From: CALUVN01 sp944323595
Lineage (GTDB): Bacteria; Cyanobacteriota; Vampirovibrionia; Gastranaerophilales; Gastranaerophilaceae
Assembly (NCBI GenBank): GCA_963931255.1
Contig: OZ006972.1
Location: 1,984,001-2,048,000 of the forward strand
Direction of reading: 5' to 3'
DNA length: 64,000 nucleotides
The position numbers and the translations under genes are program-made. The stretch's first letter is position 1, and every line of letters begins with the position of its first letter. Of the stretch, positions 51,942 to 60,339 are shown piece after piece. The notes below the pieces were generated by a model that was given only the letters and a program-made list of their open reading frames with translations, was not told the origin of the DNA and did no database searches.

Positions 51942-51998
51942 AATCCTCAACTCTTCTGATTGCTCAGTTTTTGCCCCTCGGGTATGAGGGGCTTTTCT
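51942..51998 (+). ncRNA. Candidate small RNA ending in a terminator hairpin
   Basis: After the secY terminator a second complete terminator, GCCCCTC-GGGTAT-GAGGGGC-TTTTCTT, lies at 51973-51998 with no gene in front of it. A TATTATAAG box at 51927-51935 could start a transcript near 51942. The ~30 bases before the hairpin are unpaired and pyrimidine-rich (CCTCAACTCTTCTG), as in antisense-acting small RNAs. No -35 box is clear. Confidence 0.3.
51973..51992 (+). terminator. Second terminator downstream of secY
   Basis: Seven-base GC stem GCCCCTC / GAGGGGC with loop GGGTAT and tail TTTTCTT. Confidence 0.85.
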
Positions 51999-52078
51999 TA
52001 ATTTTAGTTAAGGAATAGACACAGTAGTAAAAATCATATATAATTATAGCATGATGTAGTATTTTGAAAGGATTTGAG

Positions 52079-52669
52079 ATGAGAGAATTACTTGAAAAAG
52101 GTCAAAGAGTTGTGCTTGTTCCTCATGATTTTAAAAATGCAAATAAAGGAACAATTACCGAAGTTATGCCTGATGGTTTTACATTGCAGCTCGATTACGA
52201 GCCTGTGGGTATATTGAGAAGCAACTATTGTGAATTTTATACTCAAACACGTAACGGAATGCTCTTTTTCACTTCTTATATGAAAGAAATGAATGATAAT
52301 ACTCTTAAAATTTCAAGTCCTGCAAAACACAAATTTTTACAAAGACGTCAATACACACGTATCAAGTACGTGGAAGACACTGAAATTTCTGCAGATTTTA
52401 TCTCCCATAAAATTAAAACGCTTGATATTTCAGCCGGCGGTATGAAGTTTATTACAAATGAAAATCTTGATATTGAAAAAACATATTATATTACATTAAA
52501 TCTTTCAAAAGAACAAAGAATTGAATGTATGTACTCTTCTATCCGTGTAGAAAAAAATGATGATAAAACATATACACATTCAGGCAGATTTGAATTTAAA
52601 TCAAATATTGATAAAATGATTTTAATTCAATACTGCACAAAACGAGCAATAGAAATTAGAAACAAGTAA
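52079..52669 (+). CDS. PilZ-domain c-di-GMP-binding protein
   Basis: 196 residues from the ATG at 52079 with GAAAGGA upstream. An N-terminal YcgR-like barrel (1-90) is followed by a PilZ domain with the cyclic-di-GMP site QRRQYTRI (RxxxR) and LDISAGGMKF (D/NxSxxG). Such proteins change motility, secretion or surface polysaccharide in response to c-di-GMP. The TATAAT box near 52039 is a likely promoter. The next gene starts 9 bases on. Confidence 0.93.
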   Translation: MRELLEKGQRVVLVPHDFKNANKGTITEVMPDGFTLQLDYEPVGILRSNYCEFYTQTRNGMLFFTSYMKEMNDNTLKISSPAKHKFLQRRQYTRIKYVEDTEISADFISHKIKTLDISAGGMKFITNENLDIEKTYYITLNLSKEQRIECMYSSIRVEKNDDKTYTHSGRFEFKSNIDKMILIQYCTKRAIEIRNK

Positions 52670-52678
52670 GGTGTTAAA

Positions 52679-53725
52679 GTGAGCCTGATTAGCTTATTTA
52701 AAAAGAGAGGGCATACTAAATTATTTACAACACCTTCGCATGCACAGCAATTTTTCATTTACCATAAATTCAGACAATTCTATAGGTTTGATATATCTGA
52801 AACAGATGCTCATAATCCGCAGGATGCTCTTCTGAAAGCACAGGATTACGCGGCAAAAATATATGGCACAAAGGCTACATACTTTTTAACTAACGGTTCA
52901 ACTTCCGGTATCCATGCGGCAGTACTAGCGTCAATTAACACAGGTGATAAAGTTTTGCTTTGGGAAAATGCGCATAAATCACACTTAAATGCCGTAAAAT
53001 TAGCCGGCGGTGTGCCTGTTTTTTATGAACATCCTTATTCTGAAGCGTGGGGCGTGCCGACAGGTGTTTCTGCAAAATTAATAGAAAGTAAACTTGCATC
53101 AGATAAAATTAAAGCAGTAATTGTCACTTCTCCTACTTATGAGGGCTTTGTTTCTGATATGGATACTATAAAAGCCGTATGTAAAAAATATGGTGCTATA
53201 CTGATTGCGGATGAAGCACATGGAGCTCTATATCCATTTTCTCAGGAATTGCCGCAATCCTCAGTGAATATAGCAGATTTTACAATTCAGTCTTTGCACA
53301 AAACAGCCGGCGGACTAAATCCAACAGCTCTTTTGCATGTAAATTGTGAATTAGATGCAGGAAATGCACTTGAGATGATTACTACGACTTCTCCATCTTA
53401 CCCGCTGCTGGCTACAATTGAAGCTAATATAAGATACCTTAACAGTGTTAAAGGCAGAAAGAAACTTTATGACTTAATAGCTAATATAAAAAACTTAAAA
53501 GCTTCGTGCCGATATTGTGAATTTGGCGGAGATGATATAACCAAAATTCTCGTAAAAGTTCCTCATCTAAGCGGTCATCAACTATCTGAACTACTATTTG
53601 ATAAATTCAATATTGAAGATGAAATTACGAACTCAATATCCACAATGCTGCTCTGCGGCTTAGGAACTGAAAAGAAAAAGCTTGTGATATTAGAACATGC
53701 ATTAAAAAAGATTTCTGAAATGTAA
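52679..53725 (+). CDS. PLP enzyme of the Orn/Lys/Arg decarboxylase fold, short form
   Basis: 348 residues from a GTG. Large domain of the decarboxylase group: YFLTNGSTSGIHAAVLASINTGDKVLLWENAHKSHLNAVKLAGGVPVF, DEAHGALYPF (Asp binding the cofactor) and TIQSLHKTAGGLN with the PLP lysine in HKT. Full-length decarboxylases of this group have about 480 residues; the usual C-terminal domain is shortened here. It may be an arginine or lysine decarboxylase relative or a different lyase. Probably co-transcribed with the PilZ gene. Confidence 0.85.
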   Translation: MSLISLFKKRGHTKLFTTPSHAQQFFIYHKFRQFYRFDISETDAHNPQDALLKAQDYAAKIYGTKATYFLTNGSTSGIHAAVLASINTGDKVLLWENAHKSHLNAVKLAGGVPVFYEHPYSEAWGVPTGVSAKLIESKLASDKIKAVIVTSPTYEGFVSDMDTIKAVCKKYGAILIADEAHGALYPFSQELPQSSVNIADFTIQSLHKTAGGLNPTALLHVNCELDAGNALEMITTTSPSYPLLATIEANIRYLNSVKGRKKLYDLIANIKNLKASCRYCEFGGDDITKILVKVPHLSGHQLSELLFDKFNIEDEITNSISTMLLCGLGTEKKKLVILEHALKKISEM

Positions 53726-53754
53726 ATAATTGTTAACAAAAATCATAAAAATAT

Positions 53755-53782
53755 TAAAGAAAACCGGAAAATAAGCCGATAA
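53755..53782 (+). promoter_or_regulatory. Sigma-28 (FliA)-type promoter
   Basis: TAAA (53755-53758), GAAA and 12 bases, then GCCGATAA (53775-53782). The 16-base gap is identical to that in front of the 7742-8770 paralogue. Transcription would begin near 53790, giving a leader of about 45 bases with AAAGGA. Confidence 0.72.
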
Positions 53783-53836
53783 CCATAGTAAGGACAAAAA
53801 AGTTACTAAGGAACCTGAAAGGACAAATCGTCAACT

Positions 53837-55744
53837 ATGGGAATGGCGGCATCACAAGCTAGATTACTATCAATTACGACTCGTCTGTCTGACAACGAGT
53901 TGAGATCTCAGCTTATTAACAATCAGAAAATCCGTCTCGCTACCGAAAGTTCAAAGGCAAGCGAACGGTATGTTGCTGCCTTGAACAACACTAAGATGAT
54001 GTATTCTGCATATGACGTTAAAGGTAATCCTTTGAACAAAGAATTAACTTTTGCAAACTTAACTGCATACAGTTCATACAACAACCAGTACGGTTTGAGA
54101 AATCTCTCAGGACAAATTCTTGTCTCTGAAGAAACAGCTCACAACTATGAGAATGCTGTCAAAGCTGCAGAAAATAATACGGAGACAACAGCATTAGAAG
54201 AATTTTTGAAATCATACAACCTTGAAAAGGGTACAACTTTCTTTGACGGTGTTACTACAGATATTATAGATGCCTGCTTAGGTATGCCAGAAGGTGAATC
54301 CTCTGGTTTAACAGGAGCAGATTTAAAGGCAATGTATCTTGGCGGTGCAGATACTCAAGGTACAGTTCATGAGGGCTATGACGCTATTCTTTCCGGAACA
54401 GAGTATAATTCAAATTTTGAACCTCTGTTTACAGAGTATGCTGAAACCTACGATATTTACTTGAAAGAAATGTATGATTATATCGATATATACAATAAAG
54501 ATACTTTAGGGCTGGAAGCGCTAAAGGGTGCAGTAGAAAGCACAACAGATATTGGCGCATTAAAAAATCATTATAATACATTTATAAATGCTGTAAATAC
54601 AGCTGGCGGAAAAGGTATACAAGGCTCAACATATTTTGCAGATTTGGTTGAATATGCGGAAATGACCAGAGATGGTTTACAACCGCAAGCCACATCTAGA
54701 AATGGCAATACAATTACTGTTGACGGTTTATTTACATTAAATATTATAAATTCTACTGCTCATACTGCGACTGTTACAGCCATTGATACAAGTGCATCTT
54801 ATAATTTTGGTGGCTTCGATGGTACTAACTATTTAGTAAATCAAGTATTTACAGATGATGATGGAAATTCTGCAACAGTTGTTTACTATGTTCCAGAAAC
54901 GAGTGGGGATGCATATTCCAAAGAAGATATTGACGCGACAACATATCAATCTACACTAATCGCATTAATTAGCGGCTACTTACAAAATTCATATGAACAG
55001 TTTGATTTGTCAAAATTTGAGTTGGATCAGAACAATCCAGATCAAAAAGCAGCTGCATTAGCAAGAGAAAACTTTGAAAATGCTGCGAAAGCACTTTCGC
55101 AATACATGTTTGGAGGAGTTGTTGATAAAGAAGAATATCAAAATTTAAATGATCTTACCTATTTATTTGCTAGAAAAGAAAACTTTACGGAAGGATTTAC
55201 AAGTGTTTTTGACGTACTTATACTTGATGCAGTATTAAACGAGCTTGGGGATCCTAATGTAACATGGATTGACACCACAAATCCAAACGAGGATGCGACA
55301 GCTAAAGCACAATGGTATACTAATTTATTCAATAGAATGCAAACTGTAACAACAACAGAAAAAGATGACGGAACAATAACAGAAGAAATTAAAACAAACT
55401 ATCAGGTTTTGGAAGATGGTCTTGCAACAAGTGCTGAATGGTTGCAATTTGCCTTAGAGAGCGGATTAGTTTCTATGGAACAGGTTGACGCAAATAACAA
55501 TTGGTGTTCAACTCTATATTCTAACTGCAGCGATATCACAGAAACAACCGATGCTAACGAAGCAACAGTTGCAGAGGCAGAGTATAATGCAACAATGGCT
55601 AAAATTGAAGCAAAAGATAAGCAATTTGACATTCAATTAAAAAATATTGATACAGAACACGAATCTCTGCAAACAGAATATGATTCCATAAAATCAGTTC
55701 TTGATAAAAACATAGAGCGAAACTTTAAAATGTATTCAGCATAG
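53837..55744 (+). CDS. MGMAASQAR-family protein B (axial/flagellin-like plan, predicted)
   Basis: 635 residues. N-terminus MGMAASQARLLSITTRLSDNE runs into a helix (QLINNQKIRLATESSKASERY). The C-terminal helix (AKIEAKDKQFDIQLKNIDTE, HESLQTEYDSIKSVLDKN) matches the end of the 7742-8770 protein residue by residue in many places. The middle ~500 residues, acidic and Thr/Asn/Asp-rich, are unrelated to that protein. There is no signal peptide. Sigma-28-type promoter upstream (53755-53782), RBS AAAGGA, own terminator. Conserved ends packing together around a variable exposed centre is how flagellin, FlgK and FlgL are built. An exported filament or cap protein is proposed. Confidence 0.82.
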   Translation: MGMAASQARLLSITTRLSDNELRSQLINNQKIRLATESSKASERYVAALNNTKMMYSAYDVKGNPLNKELTFANLTAYSSYNNQYGLRNLSGQILVSEETAHNYENAVKAAENNTETTALEEFLKSYNLEKGTTFFDGVTTDIIDACLGMPEGESSGLTGADLKAMYLGGADTQGTVHEGYDAILSGTEYNSNFEPLFTEYAETYDIYLKEMYDYIDIYNKDTLGLEALKGAVESTTDIGALKNHYNTFINAVNTAGGKGIQGSTYFADLVEYAEMTRDGLQPQATSRNGNTITVDGLFTLNIINSTAHTATVTAIDTSASYNFGGFDGTNYLVNQVFTDDDGNSATVVYYVPETSGDAYSKEDIDATTYQSTLIALISGYLQNSYEQFDLSKFELDQNNPDQKAAALARENFENAAKALSQYMFGGVVDKEEYQNLNDLTYLFARKENFTEGFTSVFDVLILDAVLNELGDPNVTWIDTTNPNEDATAKAQWYTNLFNRMQTVTTTEKDDGTITEEIKTNYQVLEDGLATSAEWLQFALESGLVSMEQVDANNNWCSTLYSNCSDITETTDANEATVAEAEYNATMAKIEAKDKQFDIQLKNIDTEHESLQTEYDSIKSVLDKNIERNFKMYSA

Positions 55745-55764
55745 ATTTACAGGAAATATAGGTT

Positions 55765-55790
55765 AAAACGCAGTCTGATGGCTGCGTTTT
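55765..55790 (+). terminator. Terminator of MGMAASQAR gene B
   Basis: AAAACGCAG-(8 bases)-CTGCGTTTT followed by TGCGTATTT; 9-base stem, 20 bases past the stop. Confidence 0.8.
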
Positions 55791-55907
55791 TGCGTATTTA
55801 TTAACAAAAATCTTTATACGATATAAAGATTATGTAAGGAAATCAAACTTGAGGCATCTTTTGAATTATAATAATAACATAGAGAAAAGAAATAAATGGA
55901 GTCAGTT

Positions 55908-56192
55908 ATGGAATCAGTAAATGAAATTTTAACAAAATTAGAAAATGCAGACAATGTAACTAAAAATGAATTAGAAAATAAACTTGTAGACATCGGAACT
56001 GAAGTTCTTCCGCAATTGGTTGATGAATTGCAGGTTGTAAGAGGAATTAAACGTGGTGTTGTTGCTATGACTCTTATTAGAATTGGTGATGCTTCTGTAG
56101 AATATCTTAAAAAAGCTGCCAAACATAACAAAGATTTTGAATGGGTTGCTGAATATTTGATTAGAGAAATCAAAGGTTCAATTGCAGCTTAA
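55908..56192 (+). CDS. Small HEAT-repeat-like helical protein
   Basis: 94 residues from the ATG at 55908 (GGAG 6 bases upstream; 55896 is also possible). Helical pairs with HEAT-like spacing: NELENKLVDIGTEVLPQLVDELQ and KRGVVAMTLIRIGDASVEYLKKAAKH. Likely a protein-binding scaffold; partner unknown. A TATAAT box at about 55866-55871 and a strong terminator show that it is a single-gene unit. Confidence 0.8.
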   Translation: MESVNEILTKLENADNVTKNELENKLVDIGTEVLPQLVDELQVVRGIKRGVVAMTLIRIGDASVEYLKKAAKHNKDFEWVAEYLIREIKGSIAA

Positions 56193-56216
56193 GTTTATAT
56201 TGTAAAAGCCTTTTTG

Positions 56217-56244
56217 ACAGGATGCTATTGTAACAGCATCCTGT
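56217..56244 (+). terminator. Terminator after the HEAT-like gene
   Basis: ACAGGATGCT-ATTGTAAC-AGCATCCTGT, a perfect 10-base stem followed by TTTTTTA. Confidence 0.9.
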
Positions 56245-56273
56245 TTTTTATATATTTATGCTAAAATTATTGT

Positions 56274-57791
56274 ATGAATATGGGGATAAAGAGAAAGCTT
56301 TTATTTTATTTCACGCTCGTTATTTTTATTCTTTCGGTCAGCGTGCTTGTTAACAACTATGATTTTGACCTGTGGGCAAGATTAATTGCCGGCATGGGCG
56401 TTGTAGAGGGACATCAGGTTTTAAAGACGGATTTTCTCTCTTATACTCCGACACATACGTGGTGGGATCACGAATGGGGGTCTGGCGTAATCTTTTACAT
56501 TGTGTTGAAATTTCTGGGACCTTACAGCCTGATTTTACTTCAAGCGCTCTTGACGTGCGGTATTTTTGTTCTTATATCAAAGATTGTTAAACTTAAATAC
56601 AATATTATGCCTTATTGTCTTTTTATATACATATTCGGAATAATGGCACTTAACACGAATTTTAGCTCTCCGGTCAGATGCCACATGTTTTCGTTTTTGC
56701 TGTTTACATTATTTATATATATATTAGAGTTAGCAAGACGAGGCAAACCAAAATTTCTAATACTTCTCCCGTTATTAACAATTTTTTGGAATAATGTGCA
56801 TGGCGGTGTTGTTTCTGGACTTGGATTAATTGTCATGTTCGCATTAGGCGAATTTTTAAACAAAAAGCCCTGGAAACAGTATGTGTACACATTGATTCCA
56901 TCAATTTTATTTCTGGCAATTAATCCTTATGGATTTGAGTACATAAAATTCCTATTAATGGCAACGACTATGAAGCGTCCGGAAGTCGCAGAATGGTGGG
57001 GAATTTTTTCAAAGCACCAGTTTCAACATCAGATTATGTTTAAAATTTTCCTGTTTTCTATTGTTGGTGTTGAAATTTACACAGTTATACAAAACATAAA
57101 AAATTCTACTTTGAAAAAATGGTATGATGAACAAGATAAAGTTAAATGGATTATCCTGATTGTAACTTTATATCTCGCTGTCAGCCACGTCAAACTTATA
57201 CCTTTCTTTGTGATTTCAGCATGCTGTTATGCCTACGATGATATTTACAATTTAGGCAAAAAATTTAATATACCGCTGTTTACTGAAAAGATTATATATG
57301 TAATGGTAATTTTATTATCAATCTTCTCTTTAACAGCCAAGGAGTATTCTGTACCACTCAATTATGCAGCATATCCGGTTAGAGAGGTAGAATTTATACG
57401 TATAAATAACCTAAAAGGTGATATTTTAACTAATTTCGGTCTGGGAAGTTATGTTTCATACAAATTATACCCGAATAATTTAATCTACATGGACGGGCGT
57501 TATGAAGAAGTTTATTACGATGATATGGTACCTCTTCTAAAAAAATTCTTTCTTGTAAATCAAGGTTGGGACGAAGTATTAAGTAAATATCCGCCTGAAA
57601 TATTAATTTTAGAAAAGTATTATCCTGTATTTGACGCAATAAAAAATTCTGAAAAATGGAAACTCGTTTTTGAGGGAGAAGTTTTCGGGGTCTTTGTATT
57701 ATCAAAAGACGCAAAAGAGAGCTACACCATCCCGACAAATAATATTAAATACTATAAAGATACTCTGTTTGATACTGACATAAAGTTCTAG
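56274..57791 (+). CDS. Polytopic membrane protein, GT-C glycosyltransferase-like
   Basis: 505 residues with about ten membrane spans in the first 360. The first outer loop carries NNYDFDLWARLIAGMGVVEGHQVLKTDFLSYT, with Asp residues placed as in GT-C enzymes that use lipid-linked sugars, then WWDHEWGSG. FWNNVHGGVVSGLG is also typical of these families. The C-terminal 130 residues are a soluble outer domain (NNLKGDILTNFGLGSYVSYKLYP, YMDGRYEEVYYDD). Likely glycosylates a lipid or protein. A TAAAAT box ends 6 bases before the ATG and no ribosome-binding site is seen. Patatin gene follows 18 bases on. Confidence 0.82.
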   Translation: MNMGIKRKLLFYFTLVIFILSVSVLVNNYDFDLWARLIAGMGVVEGHQVLKTDFLSYTPTHTWWDHEWGSGVIFYIVLKFLGPYSLILLQALLTCGIFVLISKIVKLKYNIMPYCLFIYIFGIMALNTNFSSPVRCHMFSFLLFTLFIYILELARRGKPKFLILLPLLTIFWNNVHGGVVSGLGLIVMFALGEFLNKKPWKQYVYTLIPSILFLAINPYGFEYIKFLLMATTMKRPEVAEWWGIFSKHQFQHQIMFKIFLFSIVGVEIYTVIQNIKNSTLKKWYDEQDKVKWIILIVTLYLAVSHVKLIPFFVISACCYAYDDIYNLGKKFNIPLFTEKIIYVMVILLSIFSLTAKEYSVPLNYAAYPVREVEFIRINNLKGDILTNFGLGSYVSYKLYPNNLIYMDGRYEEVYYDDMVPLLKKFFLVNQGWDEVLSKYPPEILILEKYYPVFDAIKNSEKWKLVFEGEVFGVFVLSKDAKESYTIPTNNIKYYKDTLFDTDIKF

Positions 57792-57809
57792 GAGGATTAT
57801 AATAAATTT

Positions 57810-59012
57810 ATGATAACAAATCCGTTAAAATATACCTGTCTTTTTGGAGGAGGAGCAATAAGAGGAATAGCCCACGTAGGTGCACTGCGGGCGATGGAAC
57901 GACTCGGTATAGAAACTGATACCTATGCAGGCTCATCTGTAGGTTCAATCGTTGCCGCACTTGTAGGCGTTGGTTATAATGCTGATGAAATTGAAGATAT
58001 TTTCTTAAAGGTGAATTTTAACCTTTTTAAAGATATACAATTCGGTATAAAACAACAATTTGCGCTTAGTAAAGGTGAAGTTTTCCTTGAGTGGATGCGC
58101 GAGTTGATGGAAAGCAAATTTTACGGGAATGACTACCAAAAAGGCGAGAATCCGCCTGTAACATTTAAGGATTTAAAAAAGAATGTTGTTATAATTACAA
58201 CGGATCTTTCAAATTTTGCATGCAAAGAATTTTCAAAATTTGAAACGCCTGACTATGAGATAGCGCAGGCTGTTAGAATTTCATCAAGTATGCCGGGATT
58301 GATGTGCCCGATTGAATATGAAAATTCAATGCTGGTTGATGGTGATTTACAAAAGAGTTGGCCTATGTGGAAGCTGTCACCTAATCTTTGTCCAAAGAAT
58401 GAAAGAATACTCGAACTTAGATTAGAGGGTGATTTTGAGGGCACAGATTTCAACCCTATTGAATATCTAAACGCTGTTTATAGCTGTATGACAGCGATGG
58501 GAACATCTTTTATAACCGAAATCTATGGCAATTGCGATAAATACGATTATCTTACTATCAACACAGGTGATGTGAATATAATTGATTTTAACCAGTCACA
58601 GGAAAAAAGACTCCACCTGTCGCAGTTGGGTTACGAGCAAACTATGCACTATTTTAAAGAAATTTTACCGGAAAAGAAAGCTAAAATTTTCGGGTACTAT
58701 AATGATATTTATACAAAATTACTTAAAATACGCTCATGTCTTGCTAAAGATAGAATACTGAATGCAAAATGCGAGTCCGCTGAAATTTTTGTTGAACTCT
58801 GCGACTGCGTGAATATTCTTGATAAAGAAGATTATGCATCCATAAAAAATTTCAGAGCAGATTTATGTGATAATATAATCTATCCGGCACTCTTTGGTAA
58901 AATTAAGCTAAATAACAAGGATAGACTCACAGATGAACTCAATAATTTAATTAAAAATATTTCTGAAAAAATGAATGAGTTAAAATCTTATCTGACCCTT
59001 ATCAGCAAATAA
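57810..59012 (+). CDS. Patatin-like phospholipase
   Basis: 400 residues. Oxyanion loop GGGAIRGIAHVGAL (about 13-26), nucleophile motif GSSVGS with Ser near 43, and catalytic Asp in VDGDLQKSWP. The Ser-Asp pair is intact, so lipid acyl hydrolase activity is expected. The C-terminal 150 residues are helical and specific to this protein. There is no signal peptide, so it acts on the inner face of the membrane unless secreted in another way. RBS AGGAGG lies 12 bases from the ATG. Likely in an operon with the membrane glycosyltransferase-like gene. Confidence 0.93.
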   Translation: MITNPLKYTCLFGGGAIRGIAHVGALRAMERLGIETDTYAGSSVGSIVAALVGVGYNADEIEDIFLKVNFNLFKDIQFGIKQQFALSKGEVFLEWMRELMESKFYGNDYQKGENPPVTFKDLKKNVVIITTDLSNFACKEFSKFETPDYEIAQAVRISSSMPGLMCPIEYENSMLVDGDLQKSWPMWKLSPNLCPKNERILELRLEGDFEGTDFNPIEYLNAVYSCMTAMGTSFITEIYGNCDKYDYLTINTGDVNIIDFNQSQEKRLHLSQLGYEQTMHYFKEILPEKKAKIFGYYNDIYTKLLKIRSCLAKDRILNAKCESAEIFVELCDCVNILDKEDYASIKNFRADLCDNIIYPALFGKIKLNNKDRLTDELNNLIKNISEKMNELKSYLTLISK

Positions 59013-59045
59013 TATTTATTTGTTAATCCTCAAAATGCACATAAA

Positions 59046-59071
59046 AAAGGAGGTTATTATTAACCTCCTTT
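59046..59071. terminator. Terminator between patatin gene and tRNA-Leu
   Basis: AAAGGAGGTTA-TTAT-TAACCTCCTTT, an 11-base stem with A/T-rich flanks, usable on both strands; the reverse-strand tRNA ends 7 bases away. Confidence 0.82.
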
Positions 59072-59077
59072 AAAAAA

Positions 59078-59164
59078 TGCCCTTGGCCAGACTTGAACTG
59101 GCACTGAGTTATACACCCAATTGGATTTTAAGTCCAACGCGTCTACCGATTCCGCCACAAGGGC
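59078..59164 (-). tRNA. tRNA-Leu (anticodon TAA)
   Basis: 87 bases on the reverse strand. Acceptor GCCCTTG pairs with CAAGGGC before the discriminator A. D-arm TGGCGGAATCGGTAGACGC; anticodon stem TTGGA / TCCAA around CTTAAAA, anticodon TAA (complement of 59128-59130); long variable arm TGGGTGTATAACTCA typical of leucine; T-arm GGTTCAAGTC-like (CAGTTCAAGTCTG). CCA is not encoded. Confidence 0.96.
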
Positions 59165-59317
59165 GCGGATATTATTTAATTTTCAAGCTCTACATAGAAA
59201 TCGGCTGACTATATCTATCTTACCGCTCCATGGTCAATACATAATCGCCATCATTAGTAGAGTGTCCGTGGATAACCACTTGATTATATTAACTAAAAAA
59301 TAGTTTCATGTCAAACA

Positions 59318-60337
59318 TTATTTTTCAAAAAATTCACTGAATCCGCTCCAGTCAAATACCTTGTTATTGGCTTTTAAACGCAATTCGGCAGATGATTCAT
59401 AGCGCATGGCAGCAAATATTTTATCCATATCATCAGTTCCAGTCATGGATATTTTAGGTAAATTAAATTCATCAGCAAGTTTTTCAACCTTAATATCGTA
59501 ATTAATAGCGGCTGATTTTATACCAAACTTCATTGCAAGCAAAAGCGCATGGAAACGCATCCCTACAAGATAATCCAGGGTTGATAATTTGGTCACAAGC
59601 GATTTACCGGAAAGTCCGGATATTACTTCAATATCTGCGTTATGGTTAATTGATTTTACATATTGAGCAAATTTATTACATACCTCTAAATCAACTGAAT
59701 CCTGAAATGATAAAACTTCTATTTTAATATCAGGAAAATCTTTTACAACTTGAGAAGCAAGACTTTTAAGGAGTTTATCATTCATTGTCTTAAAAGCACG
59801 AAGTTGAATTCCGATAGAATGAGTGTTAACCGTGGAAGCCAGAGGAAATGAGTATATAGGATCACACACTAATTCTGCATTGATATTCCACTTATTTAGC
59901 AGTTTAAGACTGTTTTCATCCCTAACACTGACATAAGCACACTTTTTCAAAAGCACTCTTGTAATAAAAGCGGCAACTGGATTATTAACAGGTCCTATAC
60001 CCTGCGCAAAAATAATAACCTGTTTATTATATCTTATACCGAGCCAGATGACCCATAGATAGTATAAAAGGCTTTTCAAACTTGTAACATCCTGAAGCAG
60101 GCTGCCGCCTCCAGATATAAGAATATCAGACTGTTTAATAACACCGGCAACTTTTGAAAAAGAAAAATTTTTAACGGCTTTAACGTAATAATTAATAGAG
60201 GTAAATCTTGGATTACCAGAAATTACAGTAACATCAGCATCAAATTCTTTAAGTTTTTGTATAAGCGTATATAAAATAGCCTCATCACCAAAATTACCGT
60301 ATCCATAGTAGCCGGAAATAACAACTTTTTTACTCAT
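59318..60337 (-). CDS. csaB: Polysaccharide pyruvyl transferase (CsaB-type)
   Basis: 339 residues. CsaB adds a pyruvate ketal to cell-wall polysaccharide, which in Gram-positives and cyanobacteria anchors SLH-domain surface proteins. Seen: VVISGYYGYGNFGDEAILYTLI, ILISGGGSLLQD, IFAQGIGPV, VSVRDENSLKLL and GMRFHALLLAMKFG. Two bases separate it from the sugar kinase. SLH proteins are not in the window. Confidence 0.93.
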   Translation of the reverse strand: MSKKVVISGYYGYGNFGDEAILYTLIQKLKEFDADVTVISGNPRFTSINYYVKAVKNFSFSKVAGVIKQSDILISGGGSLLQDVTSLKSLLYYLWVIWLGIRYNKQVIIFAQGIGPVNNPVAAFITRVLLKKCAYVSVRDENSLKLLNKWNINAELVCDPIYSFPLASTVNTHSIGIQLRAFKTMNDKLLKSLASQVVKDFPDIKIEVLSFQDSVDLEVCNKFAQYVKSINHNADIEVISGLSGKSLVTKLSTLDYLVGMRFHALLLAMKFGIKSAAINYDIKVEKLADEFNLPKISMTGTDDMDKIFAAMRYESSAELRLKANNKVFDWSGFSEFFEK

Positions 60338-60339
60338 GA

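Noticed and set aside
59121..59303. 60-residue frame on the plus strand
   Set aside because: Starts inside tRNA-Leu on the opposite strand.
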